DNA of 64,000 bases from Akkermansia massiliensis (lineage in GTDB: Bacteria; Verrucomicrobiota; Verrucomicrobiia; Verrucomicrobiales; Akkermansiaceae). The notes beneath the pieces are model-generated. The model was not told the DNA's origin, did not search any database, and saw only the letters and a program-made list of their open reading frames with translations. The DNA lies in the NCBI RefSeq assembly GCF_023516715.1, contig NZ_JAMGSI010000002.1, forward strand, positions 372,001 through 436,000, written 5' to 3'. Numbering within the stretch: the first letter of the stretch is position 1; every line of letters starts with the position of its first letter. Positions 17,079 through 25,325 of the stretch are shown in pieces. A program made the translations under genes and the position numbers.

Positions 17079-17093
17079 CGGATTGCCAATCCG
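17079..17093. promoter_or_regulatory. CGGATT-N3-AATCCG palindrome 1
   Basis: CGGATTGCCAATCCG, 7-base arms around one central base. It lies 41 bases upstream of the PEP-CTERM start codon. It is the exact reverse complement of the site at 17248-17262. Probably an operator. Confidence 0.5.
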
Positions 17094-17247
17094 AAGTCAA
17101 CAATAAATGATAAAAACAAGATGTTTAGGAAGATAAACGCCCAGGGGCGTTTTCTGATGAGAGTTTCTTTTTTGGGAATTTTAAATCGTTGTAAAATTCC
17201 TAATGCCAGATTTTTATGCATAAAAATGGCACATCGGATTTCTTTTT

Positions 17248-17262
17248 CGGATTGGCAATCCG
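17248..17262. promoter_or_regulatory. CGGATT-N3-AATCCG palindrome 2
   Basis: CGGATTGGCAATCCG, about 105 bases upstream of the chosen cstA start and 154 bases from site 1. Two facing copies between divergent genes fit a shared regulator binding both promoters or forming a loop. Confidence 0.5.
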
Positions 17263-17368
17263 TTCCGTATTTTTTTCTCTTTCACTAACGGCTTGCCAGA
17301 AGAGAGGAGAACAGTTAAGTTCCCCGAACGGACAGCCTGTCCATGAGATGGCTGGACCTTTTTCCAAC

Positions 17369-18841
17369 ATGAACGGTTACTGCTACTTCATTCTGGGGAT
17401 ATTGATCCTGGCGGCCGGTTATTTCACCTACGGGCGGGTGCTGGAAAAGATTTTCCGGCCGGACGCCTCGCGGCAGACTCCCGCCGTGGCCTGCACGGAC
17501 GGCGTGGATTACGTGGTGATGCCGCGCTGGCGCGTGTTCCTGATTCAGTTGCTGAACATTGCGGGGCTGGGCCCTATCTTCGGCGCCGTCATGGGCGTGC
17601 TGTACGGGCCGGCCGCGCTCCTGTGGATCGTCATCGGCTGCATCTTCGGCGGAATGGTGCACGATTACTTTTCCGGCATGATTTCCCTGCGCCACAAGGG
17701 GGAAAACCTGCCGGAAATCCTGGGCCGCTACCTGGGCAGCCAGGCCCAGTGGATCAGCCGCGCCGTCTGCATCGTGTTCAGCGTGCTGGTGGGCGTCGTC
17801 TTCGCCGTGGGCCCCGCCGCCATCCTGGCCCCCATGACTGGCTGGAGCGTTTCTGCATGGGTGTGGATCATCTTCGGCTACTACTTTCTGGCGACCATCC
17901 TTCCCATCCAAGCCATCATGGGAAAGGTGTATCCCCTTTTCTCCGTCGCCCTGATCATCATGGTCGTGGGCATTCTGGGCGTGATGCTCCTGGCTCCCTT
18001 TGCGGAATTCATGCCGTACTGGATGCACATTCCTTCTATGGAAGTGCTCCCGGACCTGGACTTCTTCCATAACCGCCACCCGGCGGATTTCCCGCTCTTC
18101 CCCGTGATGTTCATCACCATCGCCTGCGGAGCGGTGAGCGGCTTCCACGCCACGCAGTCCCCGCTGATGGCGCGCTGCCTGAAAACGGAGCAGGAAGGAC
18201 TGCCCGTCTTCGGCGGAGCCATGATTACGGAAGGAATCATCGCCTTCATATGGGCGGCCGCCGCGCTGACCTTCTACGGCACCCCGGAAGCCCTGGGAGC
18301 GGCTACCGCCAACGGAAAGGCCCCGGCGCTGGCCATCCAGATGATTTCCGAATCCTGGATGGGCCACGTCGGCTCCATCCTGGTCATGGTCGGCGTGGTC
18401 ATCCTCCCCATCAGCACGGGGGACGGCGCCCTGCGGGTCACGCGCCTGATGATTGCGGATTGCTTCAAGCTGAACCAGGAGCAACTGAGCCGCCGCCTGA
18501 TGATCGCCATCCCCCTCTTTGCCGCAGCCATTGCCGTAAGCAGCATGGACTACGCCATCATCTGGCAGTACTTCGGCTGGGCCAACCAGCTCCTGGCCGC
18601 CGCCACCCTCTGGGCCGTCTCCATTTACCTGCGCAGCAAAAACCGCTGCTGCTGGACGGCCGCCGTTCCCGCCGCCTTCCTGAGCCTGGTGGTGCTCCAG
18701 TACCTGTTCTCCAGCCCGGAAATGTGCGGGTTCAGTTATGAAGCTTCCCTGGTCTGCAGCGTCCTGCTCGTGGCCGTCATCGGCGTGCTGTGCCTGTTCC
18801 GCGGCTCCGGACTGGAAAAAGCGGAGGAGCCCAACCTGTAA
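17369..18841 (+). CDS. cstA: CstA-family transporter (carbon starvation protein)
   Basis: A polytopic inner-membrane transporter of 490 residues. The family is associated with uptake of peptides or pyruvate under carbon limitation. Hydrophobic segments fill the whole length (about 12-13 helices). The CstA signatures are clear: N-terminal 'AAGYFTYGRVLEKIF', 'DYVVMPRWRVFLIQLLNIAGLGPIFGA', 'GGMVHDYFSGMISLRHKG' and 'GAVSGFHATQSPLMARCL'. I start at the ATG at 17369, where the family N-terminus begins; an ATG at 17348 is 7 codons upstream. The length matches the short CstA subgroup rather than the roughly 700-residue E. coli protein. The MFS gene follows 4 bases after the stop, so they are co-transcribed. 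The substrate here is unknown. Confidence 0.88.
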   Translation: MNGYCYFILGILILAAGYFTYGRVLEKIFRPDASRQTPAVACTDGVDYVVMPRWRVFLIQLLNIAGLGPIFGAVMGVLYGPAALLWIVIGCIFGGMVHDYFSGMISLRHKGENLPEILGRYLGSQAQWISRAVCIVFSVLVGVVFAVGPAAILAPMTGWSVSAWVWIIFGYYFLATILPIQAIMGKVYPLFSVALIIMVVGILGVMLLAPFAEFMPYWMHIPSMEVLPDLDFFHNRHPADFPLFPVMFITIACGAVSGFHATQSPLMARCLKTEQEGLPVFGGAMITEGIIAFIWAAAALTFYGTPEALGAATANGKAPALAIQMISESWMGHVGSILVMVGVVILPISTGDGALRVTRLMIADCFKLNQEQLSRRLMIAIPLFAAAIAVSSMDYAIIWQYFGWANQLLAAATLWAVSIYLRSKNRCCWTAAVPAAFLSLVVLQYLFSSPEMCGFSYEASLVCSVLLVAVIGVLCLFRGSGLEKAEEPNL

Positions 18842-18845
18842 TTTC

Positions 18846-20189
18846 ATGAACCCCAGCCCCCATACGCCCGGAAACGCCGGCAAGGTTCCATGGGGAGCCT
18901 TCTGGCGACTCGTGCTGATCCAGGCGCAGAATTCCTTTAATGAAAAGGGGGCGCAATTCCTGCTCATTCCCCTGGGCGTCTGGCTGTACGGCACGCAGGG
19001 AGACCTGGAATACCCGCTTGGGGCCATCATCGTGCTGCCCTTCATCCTGTTTTCCCCGTTCGTCGGCTGGCTCTCGGACCGTTTCTGCAAGGCGCGCATC
19101 ATCCAGTCCATGGCGCTGCTCCAGATCTGCGTGCTGGCGGGCATGTACTGGAGCCTGCGTACCCATAACCTGGACGGGGCCATCCTGTGGTTCTGCGTCT
19201 TTGCCGTGCAGGCCACCATCTTCAGCCCGTCCAAGAAGGGCATCGTCAAGGACATCGTGGGCACCTCCCGCATGGGGTTCGCCAGCGGCATTGTGGAAAT
19301 GGCTTCCATCCTCAGCCTGCTCATCGGCCAGATCGGCGTTTTCGTCTGGTTCCGCTACCTGCTGGAGCCTTCCACGGATACCGTCTGGCACCACTGGCTG
19401 GGGGAAGGCTTCTTCCAGTGGTTTGACGCCTGGCTGAAACCCTCCGGCCTCAACGACGGCTGGTATGCCGCCTCCTTCCCCTGCCTGGTGTTCCTGCTGA
19501 TGGCCGTTCCCGTGGCGATTTCCAGCTTCTACCTGCCCCGGTACGCTCCGGAGGGTTTCCGGCCCTTCTCCTGGTCCCTGTTTTACGAACACTTCCACCA
19601 ACTGGGCAAGCTGTGGAAAAACCGCAACCTGCGCGTCAGCGAGATGGGCATCGGCTACTTCTGGTTCTTCGGCGGCACGATCATGCTGATGACCATCCAG
19701 ATGGCCAAGGAAATCTCCGGCGGCAGCGACGATTTCAGCTCCGTGGGAGCCGTGCTGATGGCCTGGATGAGCGGAGGAACCGTGCTGGGGGGCATCCTGG
19801 CCTCCCTGATCTGCCGCCGCCACATCCGGATGAACGTCTCCGTGGCGGGAGGCGCGCTGATGGCGCTGAGCTGCGTGGCCCTCTCTACGGTCTCCATGAC
19901 TTCCACGGTCTTTTATGCTCTGCTGATGGCGGCGGGCATCTCCGCCGCACTGTTCCTGGTGCCGCTGAACGCCTTCTTCCAGGACCGGGCGGACAACGAC
20001 AAGCGCGGGGACATGATTGCCGCCGGCAACCTGGTGGACTGCGTGCTGGGACTGATGGCCGTCGGATTCCAATACGCCATGATGCTGGTGATTCCCCCCT
20101 CCTGGCAATTCGTCGTCATGGGAATCCTGAGCCTCGGCATGGCGTGGGTGATCTTCCGTTTTTCCCGCGTGGCGCCGGGCGCAAGATAA
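18846..20189 (+). CDS. Major facilitator superfamily transporter
   Basis: A 447-residue transporter with about 12 hydrophobic helices. The N-terminal helix 'LVLIQAQNSFNEKGAQFLLIPLGVWLYG' and the loop 'FVGWLSDRFCKARIIQ' (the MFS loop 2-3 motif G-x-L-S/A-D-R-x-x-K/R) place it in MFS. The pattern is closest in my judgement to the LplT lysophospholipid-transporter branch, but it lacks any acyltransferase domain, and LplT identity is only a suggestion. It is tightly coupled to cstA (4-base gap), which could mean joint control of nutrient import. Confidence 0.8.
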   Translation: MNPSPHTPGNAGKVPWGAFWRLVLIQAQNSFNEKGAQFLLIPLGVWLYGTQGDLEYPLGAIIVLPFILFSPFVGWLSDRFCKARIIQSMALLQICVLAGMYWSLRTHNLDGAILWFCVFAVQATIFSPSKKGIVKDIVGTSRMGFASGIVEMASILSLLIGQIGVFVWFRYLLEPSTDTVWHHWLGEGFFQWFDAWLKPSGLNDGWYAASFPCLVFLLMAVPVAISSFYLPRYAPEGFRPFSWSLFYEHFHQLGKLWKNRNLRVSEMGIGYFWFFGGTIMLMTIQMAKEISGGSDDFSSVGAVLMAWMSGGTVLGGILASLICRRHIRMNVSVAGGALMALSCVALSTVSMTSTVFYALLMAAGISAALFLVPLNAFFQDRADNDKRGDMIAAGNLVDCVLGLMAVGFQYAMMLVIPPSWQFVVMGILSLGMAWVIFRFSRVAPGAR

Positions 20190-20213
20190 AATGTACTGGC
20201 AATCAGGCAGTAA

Positions 20214-20238
20214 TCTTTAAAAATCCTCCTTTTAAAGA
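20214..20238 (+). terminator. Weak AT-rich hairpin after the MFS gene
   Basis: TCTTTAAAA (20214-20222) and TTTTAAAGA (20230-20238) flank a 7-base loop, 24 bases beyond the stop. There is no T-tract after it, so termination would be weak; an RNA-processing role is equally possible. Confidence 0.35.
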
Positions 20239-20347
20239 AAAACCTTTCCCTCCTTCCGCGCACCCTGCGCCATTCTCCCGTCAGGGCGCGCGATTTACTT
20301 GCAAACCCGCTTTTATTCAGGCAACATAGGGGGGAAAACAAGAAGCT

Positions 20348-20941
20348 ATGAAAAAGTATCTTACCCTTCTGTTGTGTTCCCTGTGCGCCCTGGCGGGCTT
20401 CACCGCCTCTGCGGCATCCACTGCTGGCCTCAAGGACGTCAATATCGTCATCTCCACCACCAAGGGGGACATTGAACTGGCCCTTTACCCCTCCAAGGCG
20501 CCCGTCACCGTAGCCAATTTCCTGAACCTCATCAACAGGGGCTACTACAAGGGAATCTCCTTCCACCGCGTGATTCCGGACTTCATGATCCAGGGCGGCG
20601 ACCCCACCGGCACGGGCATGGGAGGCCCCGGCTACAGCTTTGAAGACGAGTTTTCCCCGGACCTCAAGCATGATGGCCCCGGCGTGCTTTCCATGGCGAA
20701 CGCGGGACCCGGCACCAACGGCTCCCAATTCTTCATCACCCACGTTGCCACGCCTCATCTGGACGGCCGCCATACGGTTTTCGGGAAGGTGCTGAAAGGC
20801 CAGGCCATCGTCAACTCCATCGTCCGGGGAGACAAGATCAAGGACATCCGCATTCTGGACAAGAACGCCGCGGCCGCCGTGCTGAAGGCGGAAGCCGCCC
20901 GCGTGGCCCAGTGGAACAAGGCGCTGGACGCCGCCAAATAA
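20348..20941 (+). CDS. Exported cyclophilin-type peptidyl-prolyl isomerase
   Basis: A 197-residue PPIase catalysing cis-trans isomerisation of X-Pro bonds during protein folding outside the cytoplasm. The N-terminal signal peptide is [24 protein letters not shown]. The cyclophilin core is complete: '[36 protein letters not shown]' with the catalytic Arg in [10 protein letters not shown], '[21 protein letters not shown]' and '[14 protein letters not shown]'. A 35-residue Ala/Lys-rich tail follows. A GGGGGG run 10 bases before the ATG may serve as ribosome binding site. It leads a run of same-strand genes to 24173. Confidence 0.95.
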   Translation: MKKYLTLLLCSLCALAGFTASAASTAGLKDVNIVISTTKGDIELALYPSKAPVTVANFLNLINRGYYKGISFHRVIPDFMIQGGDPTGTGMGGPGYSFEDEFSPDLKHDGPGVLSMANAGPGTNGSQFFITHVATPHLDGRHTVFGKVLKGQAIVNSIVRGDKIKDIRILDKNAAAAVLKAEAARVAQWNKALDAAK

Positions 20942-20960
20942 ACCGGGAGCAATCAACGGC

Positions 20961-21209
20961 ATGAATATTCTCAGGCGGTTCATCAACCAGGTCTTCACTC
21001 CGCAGAAAGTGGAGGCCACGCCGGAGAACGTCGCCAAATGGGAAAAAAAAGCGCCCGGATGGACCATCCGCTGCAACCGCTGCGGCCTGGAGGAACCCTT
21101 CGGGAAATACGGCATCCTTTACAAATCGGCAGGCAGGAAAAGGAACTTTGCCCGCTGTCCCCGCTGCCGCAAATGGTCGTGGCTCGTCATTTCCGGAAAA
21201 ACGGCATGA
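20961..21209 (+). CDS. Small zinc-ribbon protein
   Basis: An 82-residue basic protein with two C-x2-C pairs: CNRC near residues 37-40 and CPRC near 68-71, separated by about 27 residues, the spacing of a zinc ribbon. There is no signal peptide. It starts 19 bases after the cyclophilin stop and ends 60 bases before nagA, so it is probably co-transcribed. No family name is recognised; nucleic-acid or protein binding through the ribbon is inferred. Confidence 0.65.
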   Translation: MNILRRFINQVFTPQKVEATPENVAKWEKKAPGWTIRCNRCGLEEPFGKYGILYKSAGRKRNFARCPRCRKWSWLVISGKTA

Positions 21210-21269
21210 AACAACCCCGTATTCATCATCAAGCGACTCTAAAAATCCATCCACCAACCATTCATTTTT

Positions 21270-22418
21270 ATGAAAACACTCATTAAAAACGCACGCATCA
21301 TCTCCCCCGGCATTGACCTGCCCGGGGCTGCCGTGGAAATCGAAGGCAAGACCATCACCGCCGTCTATCCCGCCGGGAGCGAACTCCCCGCCGCAGACAA
21401 GGTGGTGGATGCGGAAGGCCGCATGCTCCTTCCCGGTTTCATTGACATCCACAGCCACGGCGCCGGCGGCTGCGACACCTGCGACGCCAAGCTGGAAAGC
21501 CTCCGCACCATTGCGGAATGCAAGATGAAGGAAGGCGTCACCTCCTGGCTGCCGACCACCCTCACCCTGTCTCCCAAGGTGCTGGAAGACGTGTGCGCCT
21601 CTGTGGCGGAATACATGAAGAACCAGGAATTCGCCAAGACGCCCGGCATCCATCTGGAAGGGCCGTTCATCAATCCCAAGTGCTGCGGCGCGCAGAATCC
21701 CGCCTTTGTCCGCCAGCCGGACTATGATGAAGTAGCCAACCTGAACTCCATCGCCAAGGTTCTGCTGGTCTCCCTGGCGCCGGAAATGCCCGGAGCCGTG
21801 GAATTCATTGAAAAAGCCACGGCCAGCGGCATCCGTTGCTCCGCCGGGCACAGCGCGGCCACCCATGCGGACTTCAACAAGGCGAAATCCGCGGGCCTGG
21901 TGCACCTGACCCACTACTGCAACCAGATGTCCCCCCTGCACCACCGTGAAATCGGCCTGGTGGGCTCCGGCCTGCTGGACAGGGAAATCAAGATTGAAAT
22001 CATCTGCGACACCATCCACCTCTGCGCGGACATGCTCAAGACCGTGTTCAAGAACAAGGAAACGGACCAGATGATGATGATTACGGATTCCCTGGCCTGC
22101 TCCTGGATGCCGGACGGCCCCGGAGACCTGGGCGGCCTACCCATCATCGTGAAGGACGGCGTGGCGCGCCTGCAGGAATCCGGCGCGCTGGCCGGCAGCA
22201 CCCTCAAATACGCCCACGGCCTGAAAAACGTGCACCGCCTGACCGGCAAGCCCCTCAGCGACCTGGTGAAATCCACCTCCTGGAACCAGGCGCAGTCCCT
22301 GGGCCTGGAAGGCCTGGGCAAAATCGCCCCCGGCTTCACGGCAGACATGGTTCTGCTGGACGATGACTTCAACACCTGCAAGGTGTTCATCGACGGCGTG
22401 GAAAAATACAGCGCGTAA
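21270..22418 (+). CDS. nagA: N-acetylglucosamine-6-phosphate deacetylase
   Basis: Deacetylates GlcNAc-6-phosphate to glucosamine-6-phosphate, the entry step for amino sugars from mucin or peptidoglycan into glycolysis and wall synthesis. The 382-residue amidohydrolase shows the family series: 'LLPGFIDIHSHGAGG' (metal-site His pair), 'GIHLEGPFINPKCCGAQNP' with the metal-ligand Glu, 'CSAGHSAATHADF' and 'LVHLTHYCNQMSPLHHRE' (His ligands), and 'MMMITDSLACSWMPDG' with the catalytic Asp. The C-terminal 'KIAPGFTADMVLLDDDFN' closes the metallo-hydrolase fold. nagB is not adjacent. The gene sits between the zinc-ribbon gene and an E2-like gene on the same strand. Confidence 0.95.
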   Translation: MKTLIKNARIISPGIDLPGAAVEIEGKTITAVYPAGSELPAADKVVDAEGRMLLPGFIDIHSHGAGGCDTCDAKLESLRTIAECKMKEGVTSWLPTTLTLSPKVLEDVCASVAEYMKNQEFAKTPGIHLEGPFINPKCCGAQNPAFVRQPDYDEVANLNSIAKVLLVSLAPEMPGAVEFIEKATASGIRCSAGHSAATHADFNKAKSAGLVHLTHYCNQMSPLHHREIGLVGSGLLDREIKIEIICDTIHLCADMLKTVFKNKETDQMMMITDSLACSWMPDGPGDLGGLPIIVKDGVARLQESGALAGSTLKYAHGLKNVHRLTGKPLSDLVKSTSWNQAQSLGLEGLGKIAPGFTADMVLLDDDFNTCKVFIDGVEKYSA

Positions 22419-22505
22419 CCGCGCACCCGCGCGCCGGACGGGACGGAAACCCTTCCGGCGCGCCATCCCCCTCTTACCGTATTCCAACGTTCAACATTCA
22501 CCTCC

Positions 22506-23546
22506 ATGGCTATTACCATTGAAATGCCCCGCCTGTCCGACTCCATGCACGAAGGAATCGTCCTGAGATGGGTCAAAAAGATAGGAGACTTCGTAGAAGT
22601 CGGCGACCATCTGGCCGACATCGAGACGGACAAGGCCCACGTGGAACTCCAGGCATGCGAGGACGGAACCCTGATGGAAATCCTGGTGCCGGAAGGCGGT
22701 TCCGCCGCGGTGGGCGCTCCCATTGCGCTGCTTCAGTCGGAATTCGGCGCCGCCTCCTGCGACTGCCCTCCGTGCCCGCCCGTCAAATGCAGCCCGCTGG
22801 CCGCCAGGCTGGCCGCGGAAGCCGGGCTGAACGCCGGAACCCTGCGCGGCACCGGACCACGCGGCAAGATCATGGCCGCGGACGTGCGCGCCTCCATACG
22901 CCCCGCAGACGGCCCCGCCCGCCGGGTGCAGACCCCGCTGGCGCCCCGGGACACGCGCCACGCCACGCGCGTGGATAATTTCTACCTGTACTCCCTGGAG
23001 GCGAACATGGCCTACCTGGCCGCCATCAGCACGCCCATCGCCGTCCAGTGCGAAAAACTCATCGGCGGCCGCTACAGCCTCTTTGACTACGTGGTGCGCG
23101 CCGCGGTGAAAGCGTGCATCAGCGAGCCGGAATGGCTGGCGGGAGACTCCGCCGCAGAACTGCTCATGGTGCTGGACAAGGGGGAAAAATACGTCTTTAT
23201 TGAAAACGCCTCCGGCAAGACGATTTACAACATCGCCATGGAACGGCTGGCCGCCCCCGCGGCAGGGCCGCCCCCCGCGGGCAGCATCACGCCCAACATC
23301 CTGCTCTGCGACAGCGGCGTGAACGTGGAAGCCCAGCGCACCGTGCTCCCGGAAATGCCCCACAGCATCATCAGCATCGGCGGCACCACGCCGAAAACGG
23401 GCATAGAAGCGGGACGCCCCGTGTCCAAGCTCATCCTGCCCGTCACCCTGTACGTGAACGCCAACATCCTGCCGGAATGCAAGGCGTCCAAAATTGCCGC
23501 CGAATTCAAGACGCTGCTGGAAAATCCGGTCCTGCTTCTCCTGTAG
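22506..23546 (+). CDS. 2-oxoacid dehydrogenase E2-like protein with lipoyl domain, catalytic motif lost
   Basis: A 346-residue relative of dihydrolipoamide acyltransferases. The N-terminal lipoyl domain (1-78) is intact, with the lipoylation Lys at K43 in IETDKAHVE. A peripheral subunit-binding domain follows (about 94-132, SPLAARLAAEAGLNAGTLRG), then a catalytic-type domain (about 150-346). At its end, where E2 enzymes have D-H-R-x-x-D-G, this protein reads VNANILPEC, so both the catalytic His and the Asp are missing. The fold pattern around it (leading strand, then a Leu-rich tail ELLENP-like) is kept. It could be a structural core, a lipoyl carrier or a pseudoenzyme. No E1 or E3 gene is adjacent. 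Confidence 0.8.
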   Translation: MAITIEMPRLSDSMHEGIVLRWVKKIGDFVEVGDHLADIETDKAHVELQACEDGTLMEILVPEGGSAAVGAPIALLQSEFGAASCDCPPCPPVKCSPLAARLAAEAGLNAGTLRGTGPRGKIMAADVRASIRPADGPARRVQTPLAPRDTRHATRVDNFYLYSLEANMAYLAAISTPIAVQCEKLIGGRYSLFDYVVRAAVKACISEPEWLAGDSAAELLMVLDKGEKYVFIENASGKTIYNIAMERLAAPAAGPPPAGSITPNILLCDSGVNVEAQRTVLPEMPHSIISIGGTTPKTGIEAGRPVSKLILPVTLYVNANILPECKASKIAAEFKTLLENPVLLLL

Positions 23547-23609
23547 GGCTGCCGGCATCCTGCCCCCTTTTCCTTGAACGTTCCATTCCCTCCCCTTGTC
23601 TCATTAACC

Positions 23610-24173
23610 ATGAAAAAAGCCGCCATCCTCGCCGCCCCCGGATTTGAAGAAATCGAACTCATGGCTCCGCTGGACATCCTGCGCCGCCTGAACTTTGACG
23701 TGCAGCTGGCCGGCGTGCAGTCTGACAAGGTGGTCAGCACCCATGACGTGACCGTCACCACGGACACCATGCTGGACAAGCTCCATGCGGACAAGCTGGA
23801 CGCCCTGATCCTGCCCGGCGGCGCAGGCGCCTGGGTGCTCCGCGACACGCCGGAAGTCATCCACCTGGTCAAGAAGATGCATGCCGCGGGCAAGCTGGTG
23901 GCCGCCATCTGCGCCGCCCCTATCGTTCTGGCGAAAGCCGGTCTGGTCAAGGACAAGAACGTTACGGCCTACCCGGCCCAGGACGTCTACCGGGAACTCA
24001 ATGAGGCGGGAGCCCACATCGTGAAGGATGAAAACGTGGTGCTGGACGGCAATATGCTCACCGCCAACGGTCCCGGAGCCGCCACGCTCTTCGGCTACTG
24101 CATCGGGGAATACCTGGGAGAAGACCTCCAGGTAGCCCAGCTCAAGGAGCAGATGTGCTACACGGGCCTGTAG
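23610..24173 (+). CDS. DJ-1/PfpI family protein
   Basis: A 187-residue class I glutamine-amidotransferase-like protein. The start 'MKKAAILAAPGFEEIELMAPLDILRR' carries the conserved Glu near residue 14, and the nucleophile elbow reads VAAICAAPIVLAKAG with the reactive Cys near residue 100. 'DALILPGGAGAW' and 'VTAYPAQDVYRELNEAGA' complete the family. DJ-1-type members act in protein/nucleic-acid deglycation or glyoxal detoxification and in oxidative stress; which activity applies is not readable. I use the ATG at 23610 rather than a TTG at 23574. The gene is the last of the plus-strand run and is convergent with the GT2 operon. Confidence 0.88.
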   Translation: MKKAAILAAPGFEEIELMAPLDILRRLNFDVQLAGVQSDKVVSTHDVTVTTDTMLDKLHADKLDALILPGGAGAWVLRDTPEVIHLVKKMHAAGKLVAAICAAPIVLAKAGLVKDKNVTAYPAQDVYRELNEAGAHIVKDENVVLDGNMLTANGPGAATLFGYCIGEYLGEDLQVAQLKEQMCYTGL

Positions 24174-24218
24174 GATTCCGGAAAGCATTCCGGCTCCTTC
24201 ACGGTCTCATACCACACC

Positions 24219-24248
24219 AAAAAACCGAGGGAAGAAGGGTTTTCCCTC
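24219..24248 (-). terminator. Terminator of the GT2 operon
   Basis: On the minus strand GAGGGAA (24242-24248), an 8-base loop, TTCCCTC (24227-24233), then GGTTTTTT. The stem begins at the base directly after the stop codon of the last GT2 gene. Confidence 0.75.
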
Positions 24249-25325
24249 TCACCTCGCCAAGTGCCTTTTCAGGGTATAATAAGCCCCCCGGCGTCCTTTG
24301 CGGGATGACATCAGGCGGGCACGCAGGGAAGAAAAGAAATTGCCCTGGAGGGGATAGTCCAGCAGAAGGCGGCAGAACGCCTGGTCCCACCGGTCCAGCC
24401 GGGAGAGGGCTTTCTCCCCGCCCACCAGTTCCAGCCATTTTTTCCACCCGGACAGGAGGGTTTCCCGGTCTTCCGGCGACGCCTTGAAGAAGGCCCCTTC
24501 TTTCATGATGAAGTGCCTGCGGATGAATTCCATGTAGTAGTCCACCAGCCCGAAGACGGCGGGGGAATCCAGCAGGCCGTGCCGCTGCCAGAAACGGGCC
24601 ACCCGGTCCATGCCCAGCAGGTCCATGCGGAAGTCGCCCAGCAGCAAGTCCCGTCCATACGTGGCGGAGCCGGGACGTTCCCTGCGGTAATGGTAAAAAC
24701 GGTCCGACAGGGTCCGGAGCCGGGGTGCGAAGGGCAGCAGCATCAGCAGGAAGGCCAGGTCCTCCCCTTCCTTCAAGCCCACCACAAAACGGAGGGAATG
24801 TTCTTCCACCAGGCTTCTGCGGACCAGTTTGTTGTATACGGGACCCACGCACCGGCACCAGGCGGAACCGCGGCGGAATTGCTCCACCCGTTCCTCCGGA
24901 TAAAATTCATCATCCGGGGACCAGCCGCCCTCATGGACGACCACACCGTCTTTTTCCACGAATTCCCGGCAACCGCACACCACGACGTCCGCATCATTCT
25001 TTTCAGCGGCGCCAAGCAGGCGCGAGAACATCCTCCGGTCCACCCGGTCATCCGGGTCCACAAAGCCCACGTATTTTCCCTCCGCGGCATCCAGCCCGGC
25101 ATTCCGGGCCGCGGACACTCCGGCGTTGGACTGGCTGATAACCCGGAGGCGATTGTCTTTTTCCCGCCACCTGTACAGAAGCTCCAGCGTCCCGTCCGTG
25201 GAGCCGTCATCCACGCAGATGATTTCCATGGGACCCAGCGTCTGCTCCGCCAGGCCGGACATGCATTCGTCCACGTAGGGCGCTACGTTGTAACAGGGGA
25301 CAATGACGGAAACGGCGGTCTTCAT
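24249..25325 (-). CDS. Family 2 glycosyltransferase (GT2-4, last of the array)
   Basis: A 358-residue cytoplasmic GT-A enzyme that should add a sugar from a nucleotide donor to a surface glycan acceptor. The N-terminal fold is clear: VSVIVPCYNVAPYVDECMSGL, 'IICVDDGSTDGT', 'NAGVSAARNAGLDAAEGKYVGFVDPDDRVDRRMFSRLL' with the metal-binding D-P-D-D. The C-terminal 230 residues are basic and helical. The start overlaps the previous gene's stop by 4 bases (ATGA-type coupling), so translation is coupled. It is the most diverged of the four neighbouring paralogues. Confidence 0.92.
   Translation of the reverse strand: MKTAVSVIVPCYNVAPYVDECMSGLAEQTLGPMEIICVDDGSTDGTLELLYRWREKDNRLRVISQSNAGVSAARNAGLDAAEGKYVGFVDPDDRVDRRMFSRLLGAAEKNDADVVVCGCREFVEKDGVVVHEGGWSPDDEFYPEERVEQFRRGSAWCRCVGPVYNKLVRRSLVEEHSLRFVVGLKEGEDLAFLLMLLPFAPRLRTLSDRFYHYRRERPGSATYGRDLLLGDFRMDLLGMDRVARFWQRHGLLDSPAVFGLVDYYMEFIRRHFIMKEGAFFKASPEDRETLLSGWKKWLELVGGEKALSRLDRWDQAFCRLLLDYPLQGNFFSSLRARLMSSRKGRRGAYYTLKRHLAR

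Larger units (their letters stand above)
17039..17368. other. Dyad-dense divergent regulatory region (no gene)
   Basis: AT-rich stretch between the PEP-CTERM gene (minus) and cstA (plus). It contains two copies of CGGATT-N3-AATCCG (17079-17093 and 17248-17262), an AAACGCC-CAGG-GGCGTTT hairpin (17135-17152), GGAATTTT/AAAATTCC arms (17175-17200) and a perfect 18-base palindrome ATTTTTATGCATAAAAAT (17210-17227). An open frame entering from 17216 is in phase with cstA but lacks family similarity, so I treat it as non-coding. Confidence 0.5.

Noticed and set aside
17216-17368. 51-codon N-terminal extension of cstA
   Set aside because: In frame, but it does not match the CstA family start and covers regulatory palindromes.
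17315-20108. Minus-strand open frames opposite cstA and the MFS gene
   Set aside because: Shadow frames; the plus-strand products have consistent membrane helices and family motifs.
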